A stretch of 50,789 nucleotides of DNA, from contig CADBDT010000033.1 in NCBI GenBank assembly GCA_902793465.1, forward strand, positions 1 to 50,789, in the 5' to 3' direction. The notes beneath the pieces were generated by a model that did no database searches, was not told the DNA's origin, and saw only the letters and a program-made list of their open reading frames with translations. The stretch comes from an uncultured Coriobacteriaceae bacterium. Its GTDB lineage: Bacteria; Actinomycetota; Coriobacteriia; Coriobacteriales; Atopobiaceae. A program made the translations under genes and the position numbers. Every line of letters begins with the position of its first letter. Position 1 is the stretch's first letter. Positions 9,401 to 16,863 of the stretch are shown here, one piece after another.

Positions 9401-9729
9401 TCGGCGAACCTTCCCTCGCCCACGCTACTCTCGTTGCGAGCGCCGTAGCACCATGCCGATCCGTCGCCGGCCGTAACGTTAAAGTAGTACCAGATGATCT
9501 GCGTCTCTTTGGGAGTAAAGCTCCCCGTAAGGCGCACGAATGCCTGACCGTCCCGCTCTATTTTCTTGGGCTTCATGGGCACGAGCGTCTCGCCCTCGCC
9601 ATCCACCCACAGGCGCACGACGCCCTGCGGATCCTCTTCGTCCCATACGTCCAAGGAAAGAGTTATGGTTTCGCCCAACGGGCATGCTCCGAAGGGTGTA
9701 CGGTATGTCGACTCAGAGGTGTTGTGCAT
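6454..9729 (-). CDS. Bifunctional GH13 amylase/neopullulanase - GH77 4-alpha-glucanotransferase fusion
   Basis: A 1091-residue fusion that would hydrolyse or debranch short alpha-glucans and re-join maltodextrins. After an N-terminal beta-sandwich of about 115 residues comes a GH13 barrel like neopullulanase/cyclomaltodextrinase: YQIFPDRF, FYGGNLDGI, GWRLDVADE (nucleophile Asp near residue 353), IGEVW (acid/base Glu near 378) and GSHDRE (Asp near 454). From about residue 650 a complete MalQ-type domain follows: ITSLPNN, FGSPYA, VRLDHFLGF (nucleophile Asp), IGEDLGTI and STHDTQT. There is no frame break between the parts. The start MHNTSES has a weak GAGAG upstream; an ATG 15 codons earlier (9774) has no ribosome binding site but cannot be excluded. 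It is the last gene of the glycogen block, behind a terminator and a palindrome, so it may have its own promoter. Confidence 0.9.
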   Translation of the reverse strand: MHNTSESTYRTPFGACPLGETITLSLDVWDEEDPQGVVRLWVDGEGETLVPMKPKKIERDGQAFVRLTGSFTPKETQIIWYYFNVTAGDGSAWCYGARNESSVGEGRFADGEPRSFQITVYEKRATRPLWYQHGIVYQIFPDRFERGANWKELVERTFSENRNGPARMLVHDWSSQPVYQKDQYGRISTWDFYGGNLDGIRERLGYLKSMGISVIYLNPIFEAASNHRYDTADYMQVDPMLGDRETFIRLCSEAKEMGISIILDGVFNHTGCDSRYFNKYGNYPEEGAFQSADSKYASWFKFGGDSDGEYQCWWGVDDLPDVDEHNPDYREFICGENGVVRTWLRLGASGWRLDVADELPDDFIADIKAAALAEKPDALLIGEVWEDATNKVSYGELRKYLQGDELDGVMNYPFRTSMLDYLTNKTTAYDIASRLEELCENYPREAFLCSLNLLGSHDRERVLTVLGDAPNKDDFTDEQRRDYRLNEGQISLAVSRLWVAALLQMTLPGVPCVYYGDEAGMEGYTDPYNRAAYPWGNENENCRTIYRNAIAVRKSLPEVFQDGDFVPFAINDDVFGFTRTLGDTTVCVLANASLKNAHTVSVPMHAQDVDDIVQGAKPRVSEDGKSCEVHLWPLGTSVLYFHAEERLQQPMNRGMGVICHITSLPNNGEPGTLGEPAKRFVDMLAEAGQTYWQVLPVNPTDQFGSPYAGLSAFAGNPYLMEGFQHDLDDLMEGLENDPGYAEFCKKNADWLEPYVTFRAIKETVGDDVPWPLWPENLRTYRPGMLEEDNVDGNAETHRRSQYIFQKQWDELRAYANERGIKIIGDMPMYVSADSSDVWAEQEIFALDKKGNPAGVAGCPPDDFAKDGQIWGNPTFRWNVLKERNYDWWMRRLERMMELYDYVRLDHFLGFSSYYNIPGGRGALEGAWFFGPGQDLFRVAQERFGQLPFIGEDLGTITPAVRFLVASTGFPGMDVILFANEDVRQGYTPAPGKICYSSTHDTQTLVGWIKQKWPWDDPEHVYRELVSRCLDSSANVVIMPLQDILVLDDSARMNVPGVAENNWSWRADGDAVNAAKSYLSQLAIDSNRWRLK

Positions 9730-9846
9730 TGCTCTCACGATTTGGCCAGCCTCTCGCTCTGTGGATAAAATCATACAAACGAATATGTTAACAGTACTTG
9801 TGCAATCGTGCCACCCGCTTGTGTGCGCTGTGTGCGCGACGAGTGC

Positions 9847-9900
9847 GGTGGCAGACTGTACCGTTAGGGGATACTCCCCCTAACGGTACAGTCTGCCACC
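9847..9900. repeat. Family-1 mini palindrome
   Basis: The arms 9847-9870 and 9877-9900 are perfect over 24 bases with loop ATACTC. The outer sequence (GGTGGCAGACTGTACCGTTAGGGG on the left in two parts) is unlike other copies, yet the right arm mirrors it exactly. It lies between glgA and the GH13-GH77 gene, just beyond the glgA terminator. Confidence 0.88.
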
Positions 9901-9916
9901 AATGGTTATGCGCAGC

Positions 9917-9950
9917 AAAAACGGCCCCGCTCCACTTGGGAACGGGGCCG
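9917..9950 (-). terminator. Rho-independent terminator of glgA
   Basis: Read on the minus strand, CGGCCCCG pairs with CGGGGCCG (plus-strand 9922-9929 and 9943-9950) and is followed by TTTTTG. It lies 25 bases after the glgA stop. Confidence 0.8.
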
Positions 9951-9974
9951 CAAGTCGTACGTTGCTGTTAGGCT

Positions 9975-11468
9975 CTACTCGCCGTGGTTGTTTGCACGAC
10001 CGACTTCGGGGTGCAGGCTGTAGTAGATGTCCATGTAGTCGCCTGCAGCGCGGCGCCAGCTGAAGTCCTCGGCCATGGCCTGCTGCTGGAGCTGCTTCCA
10101 AGCCTCCGGGTTGGTCCAGAAGACCTCGCATGCGTTAAGCAGACAGCCGGCCATCTCGTCGGCGTTCATGTTTGCAAAGCTAAAGCCCGTGCCCTCGCCC
10201 GTAAACTGGTTGTAGGGCTGTACGGAGTCACGCAGGCCACCGGTCTCGCGAACCACGGGAAGCGTGCCGTAGCGCATGGAGATCATTTGGGTTAGGCCGC
10301 AGGGCTCGAACTCGGACGGCATAAGGAAGAGGTCCGCACCGGCGTACATGCGGTGTGCAAGCGCGCCGTCGAAGTCTATGCGGGCGCTCATCATGTCGCC
10401 GTACTTCCAGTCGAAGTACTTGAAGGAGTCCTCGTAGTCCTTGTCGCCAGTGCCCAGGATTGCGACCTGGACGCCGCGAGCCATCAATGCGTTCATGCTG
10501 TAGCGCACGAGGTCCAGGCCCTTTTGCTTGGTAAGACGGCCAACCATGCACACCAGCGGACGCTCGGGATCCTGGCGCAGGCCAAACTCTTCCTGCAGGG
10601 CACGCTTGCACTCGGCCTTGCCACTAAGGTCGGAGGCATCGTAGTTTGCGGGAAGGGCCTTGTCGGTCTTGGGATCCCACATCTCGGTGTCAATGCCGTT
10701 AAGGATGCCGTGCAGCGAGCCGGCGCGACGACGGAATATGCCGTCCATGCCCTCGCCGTAGAACGGCATTTGCAGCTCGTTGGCGTAGGTGGGGCTTACG
10801 GTGGTTATGACGTCGGAGTAAAGCAGCGCAGCCTTCATGTAGTTGATGGCCTGCGGTGCGCAGTACAGCTGATCGCGCGCTGCCGGAACGTCTGCAAGAC
10901 CCAGAACGTCGTTGAGGACCTTGTCGGAGTACTGTCCCTGGAACAGTACGTTGTGCACGGTAAAGATAGTCTTTACGTGCGCGCACTCGGGAATCTGGTT
11001 GTAGAACTCGCGCAGGAACACTGGCGCCATGGCCGTTTGCCAGTCGTTGCAGTGGAGCACGTCGCACTGCAGCTCGGGCACCTTGGCAATGGACTCGCAG
11101 ATGGCCTTGGAGAAGAACGCAAAGCGCTCTCCGTCGTCAAAGTAGCCATAGAGGGCATCGCGCTTGAAGTATGCCTCGTTGTCTATAAAGTAGAAGTCCA
11201 CACCCTGATACGTGAGCTTCTCTATGCCGCAGTACACGCTACGCCAGCTCAGGGGCACATAGAAATCCGTTATGTGCTTCATCTGGTCCTTGAAGTCCTG
11301 CGCAATCGTTCCGTACTTTGGAGAAATTACTGCAACGCTCGCACCAGCATTCTTGAGTGCGCGTGGAAGCGAGCCTGCGACGTCACCTAGGCCACCACTC
11401 TTGGAGAAGGGCACTACCTCGGAAGCCGCAAAGAGGATTTTAAGCTTTCTTCTAACGTTTTCAGCCAT
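9975..11468 (-). CDS. glgA: Glycogen synthase (ADP-glucose, GT5)
   Basis: Transfers glucose from ADP-glucose to the non-reducing end of glycogen. The 497-residue protein has the usual GT5 length. It shows the ADP-glucose-binding loop KSGGLGDVAGSLP near the N-terminus, VGRLTKQKGLDLV in the second domain and the catalytic EFEPCGLTQ motif with ETGGLRDSV after it. The start MAENVRRKLKILFAASE is chosen because conserved sequence starts there; an upstream in-frame ATG at 11519 adds 17 residues unlike the family. AAGGG upstream is a weak, rather distant binding site. It is separated from glgD by about 260 bases with a terminator and a candidate promoter, so it is probably transcribed separately. Confidence 0.95.
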   Translation of the reverse strand: MAENVRRKLKILFAASEVVPFSKSGGLGDVAGSLPRALKNAGASVAVISPKYGTIAQDFKDQMKHITDFYVPLSWRSVYCGIEKLTYQGVDFYFIDNEAYFKRDALYGYFDDGERFAFFSKAICESIAKVPELQCDVLHCNDWQTAMAPVFLREFYNQIPECAHVKTIFTVHNVLFQGQYSDKVLNDVLGLADVPAARDQLYCAPQAINYMKAALLYSDVITTVSPTYANELQMPFYGEGMDGIFRRRAGSLHGILNGIDTEMWDPKTDKALPANYDASDLSGKAECKRALQEEFGLRQDPERPLVCMVGRLTKQKGLDLVRYSMNALMARGVQVAILGTGDKDYEDSFKYFDWKYGDMMSARIDFDGALAHRMYAGADLFLMPSEFEPCGLTQMISMRYGTLPVVRETGGLRDSVQPYNQFTGEGTGFSFANMNADEMAGCLLNACEVFWTNPEAWKQLQQQAMAEDFSWRRAAGDYMDIYYSLHPEVGRANNHGE

Positions 11469-11521
11469 GGCTGCACCCGCCCTTTCTGCGTTTTCGCGGT
11501 ATGTTTCCACTGGACACATTG

Positions 11522-11551
11522 AGTGTATTTTTGCGCGGCACGTGAACGCAA
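11522..11551 (-). promoter_or_regulatory. Candidate promoter of glgA
   Basis: On the minus strand TTGCGT (11551-11546) and TACACT (11527-11522) are separated by 18 bases, a fair sigma-70-type match about 55 bases upstream of the glgA start and downstream of the glgD terminator. Confidence 0.4.
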
Positions 11552-11658
11552 ATTATTTTAGGCCGACGTAGCATAGTTGGCGGTACAAGGAAGATGGCCG
11601 TCGGCAGGCGGCGTTGGCGATGGGCAAGATAGCGAGTGCAGGGCCCCTGTTCATTTCC

Positions 11659-11698
11659 AAAAGCGGCGGGGGCAGGCCTCATAGAGACCTGCCCCCGC
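11659..11698 (-). terminator. Rho-independent terminator of glgD
   Basis: On the minus strand GCGGGGGCAGG and CCTGCCCCCGC (plus-strand 11688-11698 and 11666-11676) form a strong 11-bp stem followed by CGCTTTTGG. It begins about 30 bases after the glgD stop and closes the glgP-glgC-glgD group. Confidence 0.75.
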
Positions 11699-11728
11699 TA
11701 GGCGTCACGCGCTTTGGAGCGTAAGTGA

Positions 11729-12817
11729 CTAGTGCTTCTTCAGGTACAGAATGTCACCATCGGTGCCGCGCAGCTCGGTGCCAGCGGGAACAACGTTGTT
11801 CTTGTCGATGATGGCGTTCTCGATCTTGGCGCCGGTCTTAACGACTACGCCCTGCATGAGGACGGAGTTGCGTACGGACGCGCCGGGCTCAACAATAACG
11901 TTGCGGCCAAGGACCGAACCCTGAACAGCGCCGTAGATGCGGTCGCCAGAAGCCACGAGGGAGTTGGAGACCTTTGCGCCGGGCTCGTACTTTGCGGGCG
12001 GGTTGTCGTGAGCCTTGGTCTTGATGGGACGAGCGTTGGTGAGCTCGGCAAGAACCTCGGGGTCCAGAAGGTCCATGTTGGCCTTAAAGTAGGAGGGCTT
12101 GTCGAAGATGGGCTTCATGTAGCCATCAAACTCGGCAACGCATACGCGGAAGCGGGTATACTCGCTGTTGAGCGCCTCAAACAGGTCGAGGTGATCGACG
12201 GCGGCAAAGGAGTCCAAAAGCTCCAGCAGCAGCTCGCGCTCAATAATGGCGTAGTCCAGGAAGGCAAGCTGGTCAAACTTGACGCCCTGGTTCATGCTCT
12301 TTACGCGGCCGTCCTCGACGTCAAAGGTAACAACGTCAATGTTGCCGTCGCAGCTAGCGCGCTTGCACAGCACGGTAATGTTTGCGCCGGAGGCCTCGTG
12401 GTCGGCAATGAGCTTCTTGATGTCCACGCTGCAAATGAAGTTGGCCGTGGAAAGCACGACGTACTTCTCGCTGTTCTTGGTAAAGAACTCGCGGTTTTGC
12501 ACAAGGTCGCGAATAAGGAAGCGCGCGCCGGTGCGGCTGGTGCCAAAGGCGGTGCCAGGCATAATAAACAGGCCGCCGTTCTTGCGATCCAGATCCCAAT
12601 CCTTGCCGGAACCCACGTGGTCAACGAGGGAGCGGTAGTTGTTGGGCATAATCATGCCAACGTTGCGAATGCCCGCGTTAACCATGTTGGAAAGCGCGAA
12701 GTCTACCAGGCGGTAGCGGCCCAGATAGGGCATGGAGGCCACGGGGCGGCCCGAGAACACGTCATCTTTGGATGCCGTGGTGTAGTTGCAGGTTACAAGA
12801 CCTATTGCCTTGGGCAT
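11729..12817 (-). CDS. glgD: Glucose-1-phosphate adenylyltransferase, regulatory subunit GlgD
   Basis: A 362-residue paralogue of GlgC. It keeps the nucleotidyltransferase fold (PYLGRYRLVDFALSNMVNAG) and a C-terminal left-handed beta-helix (VSNSLVASGDRIYGAVQGS, SVLMQGVVVKTGAKIENAI), but the N-terminal GGxGxRL loop is replaced by LVTCNYTTASKDD, so it is unlikely to be active alone. In Firmicutes GlgD pairs with GlgC and raises its activity. It starts 3 bases after the glgC stop, which indicates translational coupling and a heteromeric enzyme. Confidence 0.92.
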   Translation of the reverse strand: MPKAIGLVTCNYTTASKDDVFSGRPVASMPYLGRYRLVDFALSNMVNAGIRNVGMIMPNNYRSLVDHVGSGKDWDLDRKNGGLFIMPGTAFGTSRTGARFLIRDLVQNREFFTKNSEKYVVLSTANFICSVDIKKLIADHEASGANITVLCKRASCDGNIDVVTFDVEDGRVKSMNQGVKFDQLAFLDYAIIERELLLELLDSFAAVDHLDLFEALNSEYTRFRVCVAEFDGYMKPIFDKPSYFKANMDLLDPEVLAELTNARPIKTKAHDNPPAKYEPGAKVSNSLVASGDRIYGAVQGSVLGRNVIVEPGASVRNSVLMQGVVVKTGAKIENAIIDKNNVVPAGTELRGTDGDILYLKKH

Positions 12818-12820
12818 CGT

Positions 12821-13960
12821 TTACTCCCCCTTCTCTACAACGGCGTCGTCGCCGAGGGTAACGGTTTCCTCGTCTGCGGAGCCAAAGCGCGCACCCGGCT
12901 TGACGACGGAACGCTCGGCCATAATAGCGTTGATGACCACGGCACCCTCCTCGACGCGTGCGCCGGGGAAGAGGATGGAATCCTTAACAATAGCGTCCTT
13001 GCCAACGAACACGTCGTCGGAGATCACGGAGTGCTCGACCGTGCCCATAATGGTGCAGCCGTTGTCAATAAGGGAGTCGTCCACGGAGCCCTTGGGGCCA
13101 ATGAACGCGGGAGGACGGGTGGAGGAGTTGCTCATAATGGGTGCGTCCTGCGCAAACAGGTCGAACGCGGGCTCGGCGCCCAGCAGCTCCATGTTGGCCT
13201 CGTGGAAGGATGCCACGGTGCCTACGTCGCGCCAGTATGCCTTGAACTGATAGGTGTACAGGCGCTTGCCAGCAGCAAGCAGCTTGGGGATGATGTCGCC
13301 ACCAAAGTCGTGGGTCGAATCGGGATCCTTGTCGTCCTCCTTGAGGGTGTTAATCAGGAGGTCGGCGTTAAAGATGTAGATGCCCATGGAGGCAAGGTTG
13401 CTCTTGGGCTCTGCGGGCTTCTCCACAAACTCTTCGATGCGGCCGTCGTCGGCGCAGTTCATGATACCGAAGCGAGGAGCGTCCTCCCAAGGAACAGGCA
13501 TAACAGCCACGGTAAGGTCGGCGTTGTTTGCCTTGTGGGTGGCAAGCATGTCCTCGTAGTCCATGCGATACAGCTGGTCGCCGGAGAGGATGAGGACGTA
13601 CTCGGCGTCCTGGCCCTCCAGGTAGCCGAGGTTCTGCGTAATGGCGTCTGCCGTGCCAGCATACCAGGAAGCACCGGTCTGGGTGGCAAAGGGCGGCAGG
13701 ATGGCTACGCCACCGCCACGCTCGTCGAGGTTCCACGCCTCGCCTGTTCCCAGATACTCATGCAGCAGGTACGGACGATACTGCGTGAGTACACCTACCG
13801 TGCTGATCCCCGAATTCGCGCAGTTGGACAGCACGAAGTCGATGATGCGGTACTTGCCACCGAACGACACGGCCGGCTTGGCGACTTTGCTCGTAAGTAC
13901 ACCTAGCCTCGACCCCTGCCCGCCGGCAAGAAGCATGGCAACGCATTCCTTCTTGCTCAT
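12821..13960 (-). CDS. glgC: Glucose-1-phosphate adenylyltransferase, catalytic subunit
   Basis: Makes ADP-glucose from glucose 1-phosphate and ATP, the committed step of glycogen synthesis. The 379-residue protein has the signature loop [32 protein letters not shown], the WYAGTADAI motif, [10 protein letters not shown], and PRFGIM with EKP further on. The C-terminal part is the beta-helix domain ([17 protein letters not shown]). AAAGGGG lies upstream of the ATG at a good distance. It follows glgP by 45 bases and is followed after 3 bases by glgD. Confidence 0.95.
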   Translation of the reverse strand: MSKKECVAMLLAGGQGSRLGVLTSKVAKPAVSFGGKYRIIDFVLSNCANSGISTVGVLTQYRPYLLHEYLGTGEAWNLDERGGGVAILPPFATQTGASWYAGTADAITQNLGYLEGQDAEYVLILSGDQLYRMDYEDMLATHKANNADLTVAVMPVPWEDAPRFGIMNCADDGRIEEFVEKPAEPKSNLASMGIYIFNADLLINTLKEDDKDPDSTHDFGGDIIPKLLAAGKRLYTYQFKAYWRDVGTVASFHEANMELLGAEPAFDLFAQDAPIMSNSSTRPPAFIGPKGSVDDSLIDNGCTIMGTVEHSVISDDVFVGKDAIVKDSILFPGARVEEGAVVINAIMAERSVVKPGARFGSADEETVTLGDDAVVEKGE

Positions 13961-14005
13961 AGAACCATTCCCCTTTCGTCAGTTCATTGGGCCAGTAAAA
14001 ACTAC

Positions 14006-16429
14006 TTACTCTCCAACATGCCAGATATCGCTCGCATATTCACGAATTGTTCGGTCAGAGGAGAAGAATCCAGACTTAGCCGTATTATGAACGGACACAC
14101 GGTTCCAATTTCGGGTGTCGGCGTAGGCGGAAGTAAGCTCCTCCCAAGCCTGTACGTAGGAGTGGAAGTCGCGGCAAACGAGGTACTGATCGTTGTTTAC
14201 CATAAGCTCGTCGTGCACCATGGCAAAGTTGCCAGACTGACGCGCGAAGGTGCCGTTGGTAAGCTCGTCGATAACGCGGCCAAGGCGGGCGCGGTCGGCG
14301 TTGTACTCGTTCCAGGCAAAGTAGCGACCAGAGGCGTAGAGGTCGTCCACCTCGTTGGTGCGCAGGCCAAAGATCTTAATGTTCTCCTCGCCCACCAGGT
14401 CGCAGATCTCTACGTTGGCGCCGTCGTAGGTGCCAAGGGTAATGGCGCCGTTCATCATAAACTTCATGTTGGACGTACCGGAGGCCTCGGTGCCGGCGGT
14501 GGAAATCTGCTCGGAGATCTCGGTTCCGGGATAGATTATTTGCGCGTTAGACACGGCAAAGTTGGGAATGAACACGACCTTTATTACATCGTTTACGCGC
14601 GAGTCGTTGTTAATAACGTCCGCCATGCCGTTTATGAGGCGGATTACCTCCTTGGCAAACACGTAGCTCTGCGCAGCCTTACCGGCAAAGATAAAGGTCG
14701 TGGGCTGCGGACGGTAGTTGGGGTCGTCCAGCATGCGGTTGTAGATGTCCATGATCTTAAAGCAGTTGAGCAGCTGACGCTTGTAGGCGTGGAAGCGCTT
14801 TACTTGCGTGTCGAACACGGAGTTGGTGTCTACCACAACGCCCGTGGTCTCCTTTATGTAGGCTGCCAGACGCTCCTTGGCGGCGCGCTTGGCCTTGGCC
14901 CACTCATCCAGGAAGCCGCCGTCGTCCTTGAGCGGCAGGAGCTTTTCGAACTCCATGGCATCGTCGAGCCACTTGTTGCCAATGGCGTCGGTAATTACCT
15001 TGGAGAGCGCGGGGTTGGCGTTGCCCAGGAAGCGGCGGTGCGAAACGCCGTTGGTCTTGTTGTTAAAGCGCTCGGGCGCCAGACGGTAGAAGTCGTGCAG
15101 CGTGGAATCCTTAATGATGCCCGTGTGAAGCGCCGACACGCCGTTTACGGAGTAGGAGAAGATTACCGAGAGGTTTGCCATGCGTACCTGGCCGTCCCAG
15201 AGGATGGCGGTCTCCTGCAGCATTGCGGGCCAGTCGGAGCCCATGCGCGGGAAGGTGTCGCGGAAGCGGCGGTCGATCTCCTCAATAAACATGTACAGGC
15301 GCGGCAGGAGCGTGCGGAACATGTGGATGGGCCACTTTTCCAGCGCCTCCGGCATAATTGTGTGGTTGGTGTAGGAGCAGGTTTGGGCGGCAATCTTAAA
15401 GGCAAGGTCGAAGTCGACGCCTTTTTCGTCCACCAGGATGCGCATGAGCTCGGGACCGCACATTGCGGGGTGGGTGTCGTTGGTGTGCACGCACACGTGA
15501 TCGCCCAAATGCTCCCAGTCGGTGCCATACTCGCGCTCGTAGGTGCGCAGGATGGTTTGCAGTCCTGCCGAAACGAACAGGTACTCCTGCTTAAGGCGCA
15601 GCAGCTTGCCGTGCTCGCCAGCGTCGGCGGGATACAGTATGGTGGAAATTGCCTCGGCGTTGGAGCGGAAGGCAAATGCGTCCGAATAGCGACCCTCGTT
15701 AAAGGCATCCAGATCGAAGTCGTCCTCGTAGGGCTCGGCCTTCCACAGGCGCAGCTTGTTTACCTTTTCCTGGCCGTAGCCAACAATCTCCACGTCATAA
15801 GGTACGGCAAGGACTTTTTCGGCACCCTCGGTGGTAAACCAGAAGCGTCCGTTCTCCTCGTGACGCTCCACATGGCCACCAAACTGCACCGTTACCGCAC
15901 TGGCGGTCTTGCGCGTCTCCCAAGGATAGCCGTGCTCGAGCCATGCGTCCGTCTTCTCTACCTGACGGCCGTTAACGATCTCCTGGCGGAAGAGGCCATA
16001 ACGGTAACGCATGCCGTTTCCGTAGCCGGCGATGCCTTCCTTGGCCATGGAGTCGAGGAAGCAGGCTGCCAGGCGGCCAAGGCCGCCGTTGCCCAGGCCG
16101 GGGTCGCACTCGTAGCGGCACAGCTCCTCAAGCTCCATGCCCATGTCGCGCAGACCCTCGGAAACAACGTCGTGAACGCCGAAGTTGAGCAGGTAGTTGT
16201 CGAGCAGCGGGCCAATGAGGAACTCCAGGGAGAAGTAGTAGACCTTCTTCTCGCCGAGCTTGTGGGTATCCACGTGCGTCTTGCGTGCCTTTTGTGCGAT
16301 GAGCGACGCCAACACGTAGAAGCGCTCGCGCTCGTTCGTGTCGTCGAGATCCTTGCCAAAGAGGCTTAGGCAGAGGCCTCGGTACTCCTTGATGAATTCC
16401 TTCTTGCTTCGAAAAATCGTATTGGGCAT
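14006..16429 (-). CDS. glgP: Glycogen/maltodextrin phosphorylase
   Basis: Releases glucose 1-phosphate from glycogen or maltodextrin ends by phosphorolysis with PLP. The 807-residue GT35 protein has the full family length. GNGGLGRLAACFLDSMA lies in the N-terminal half. The PLP-binding lysine lies in the EASGTSNMKFMMNGA segment near residue 655, and GTYDGANVEI follows. The ATG is preceded by AAAGGATG at a suitable distance. It is upstream of glgC/glgD on the same strand with a 45-base gap, so synthesis and breakdown genes are probably co-transcribed. It is separated from glgB by 430 bases holding a palindrome. Confidence 0.95.
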   Translation of the reverse strand: MPNTIFRSKKEFIKEYRGLCLSLFGKDLDDTNERERFYVLASLIAQKARKTHVDTHKLGEKKVYYFSLEFLIGPLLDNYLLNFGVHDVVSEGLRDMGMELEELCRYECDPGLGNGGLGRLAACFLDSMAKEGIAGYGNGMRYRYGLFRQEIVNGRQVEKTDAWLEHGYPWETRKTASAVTVQFGGHVERHEENGRFWFTTEGAEKVLAVPYDVEIVGYGQEKVNKLRLWKAEPYEDDFDLDAFNEGRYSDAFAFRSNAEAISTILYPADAGEHGKLLRLKQEYLFVSAGLQTILRTYEREYGTDWEHLGDHVCVHTNDTHPAMCGPELMRILVDEKGVDFDLAFKIAAQTCSYTNHTIMPEALEKWPIHMFRTLLPRLYMFIEEIDRRFRDTFPRMGSDWPAMLQETAILWDGQVRMANLSVIFSYSVNGVSALHTGIIKDSTLHDFYRLAPERFNNKTNGVSHRRFLGNANPALSKVITDAIGNKWLDDAMEFEKLLPLKDDGGFLDEWAKAKRAAKERLAAYIKETTGVVVDTNSVFDTQVKRFHAYKRQLLNCFKIMDIYNRMLDDPNYRPQPTTFIFAGKAAQSYVFAKEVIRLINGMADVINNDSRVNDVIKVVFIPNFAVSNAQIIYPGTEISEQISTAGTEASGTSNMKFMMNGAITLGTYDGANVEICDLVGEENIKIFGLRTNEVDDLYASGRYFAWNEYNADRARLGRVIDELTNGTFARQSGNFAMVHDELMVNNDQYLVCRDFHSYVQAWEELTSAYADTRNWNRVSVHNTAKSGFFSSDRTIREYASDIWHVGE

Positions 16430-16596
16430 GAGTACATCCTTTGTTCGGTTACAGTTACCCGATAGCGTATGGTACCTTACTTGGTCGTTTTAGTCCGCTA
16501 ACGTTGCTCGTTTGTGCACATTACAAGACGCAAAGTCACAATTTTGGGCATTTTTTACACGATTTTGGCCCTTTTTGACGGGCATTTGCAGAAAGG

Positions 16597-16704
16597 GCGT
16601 GCCGTGAGGGGATACTCCCCTACGGGTACATCGCGGATAGGCCAGCCCGCAAGGAAAGCCCCACCCGCGATGTACCCGATGGGGAGTATCCCCTCACGGC
16701 ACGC
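16597..16704. repeat. Family-1 palindrome, long type (glgB/glgP)
   Basis: The arms 16597-16635 and 16666-16704 match except for two bases and enclose a 30-base centre. The conserved flank, here in reverse, is at 16710-16729 (CATCACGAG..TTCGGACAG). A further half-copy, GGGGAGTATCCCCA, follows at 16733-16746. The rest of the glgB-glgP gap (16430-16596) shows no gene. Confidence 0.88.
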
Positions 16705-16788
16705 CACGCCATCACGAGTTTTCGGACAGTCTGGGGAGTATCCCCAATGCGCACAACACTAACTCAATGGCACAAGGGCAGCCCCTTG

Positions 16789-16812
16789 GCTGTAACCACA
16801 ACCAAGGGGCTG
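16789..16812 (-). terminator. Probable glgB terminator
   Basis: CAGCCCCTTGG (16789-16799) pairs with CCAAGGGGCTG (16802-16812), though the real stem probably uses a slightly different loop. The T-run after it on the minus strand is poor (CCCTTGTG), so confidence is moderate. It is about 50 bases after the glgB stop. Confidence 0.45.
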
Positions 16813-16863
16813 TCCATTTGCGGTATCCCTCGAGGAGAGTCCTCTCTTTGGCTCTAAGCCGGC

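Noticed and set aside
6361..9768. A 1135-codon plus-strand frame opposite the GH13-GH77 gene, and similar long frames opposite glgP (14018-16369), glgD/glgC (11732-13906) and mfd (2730-4382)
   Set aside because: They are opposite frames of strong protein genes in GC-rich DNA. Their translations have no recognisable domains or ribosome binding sites.
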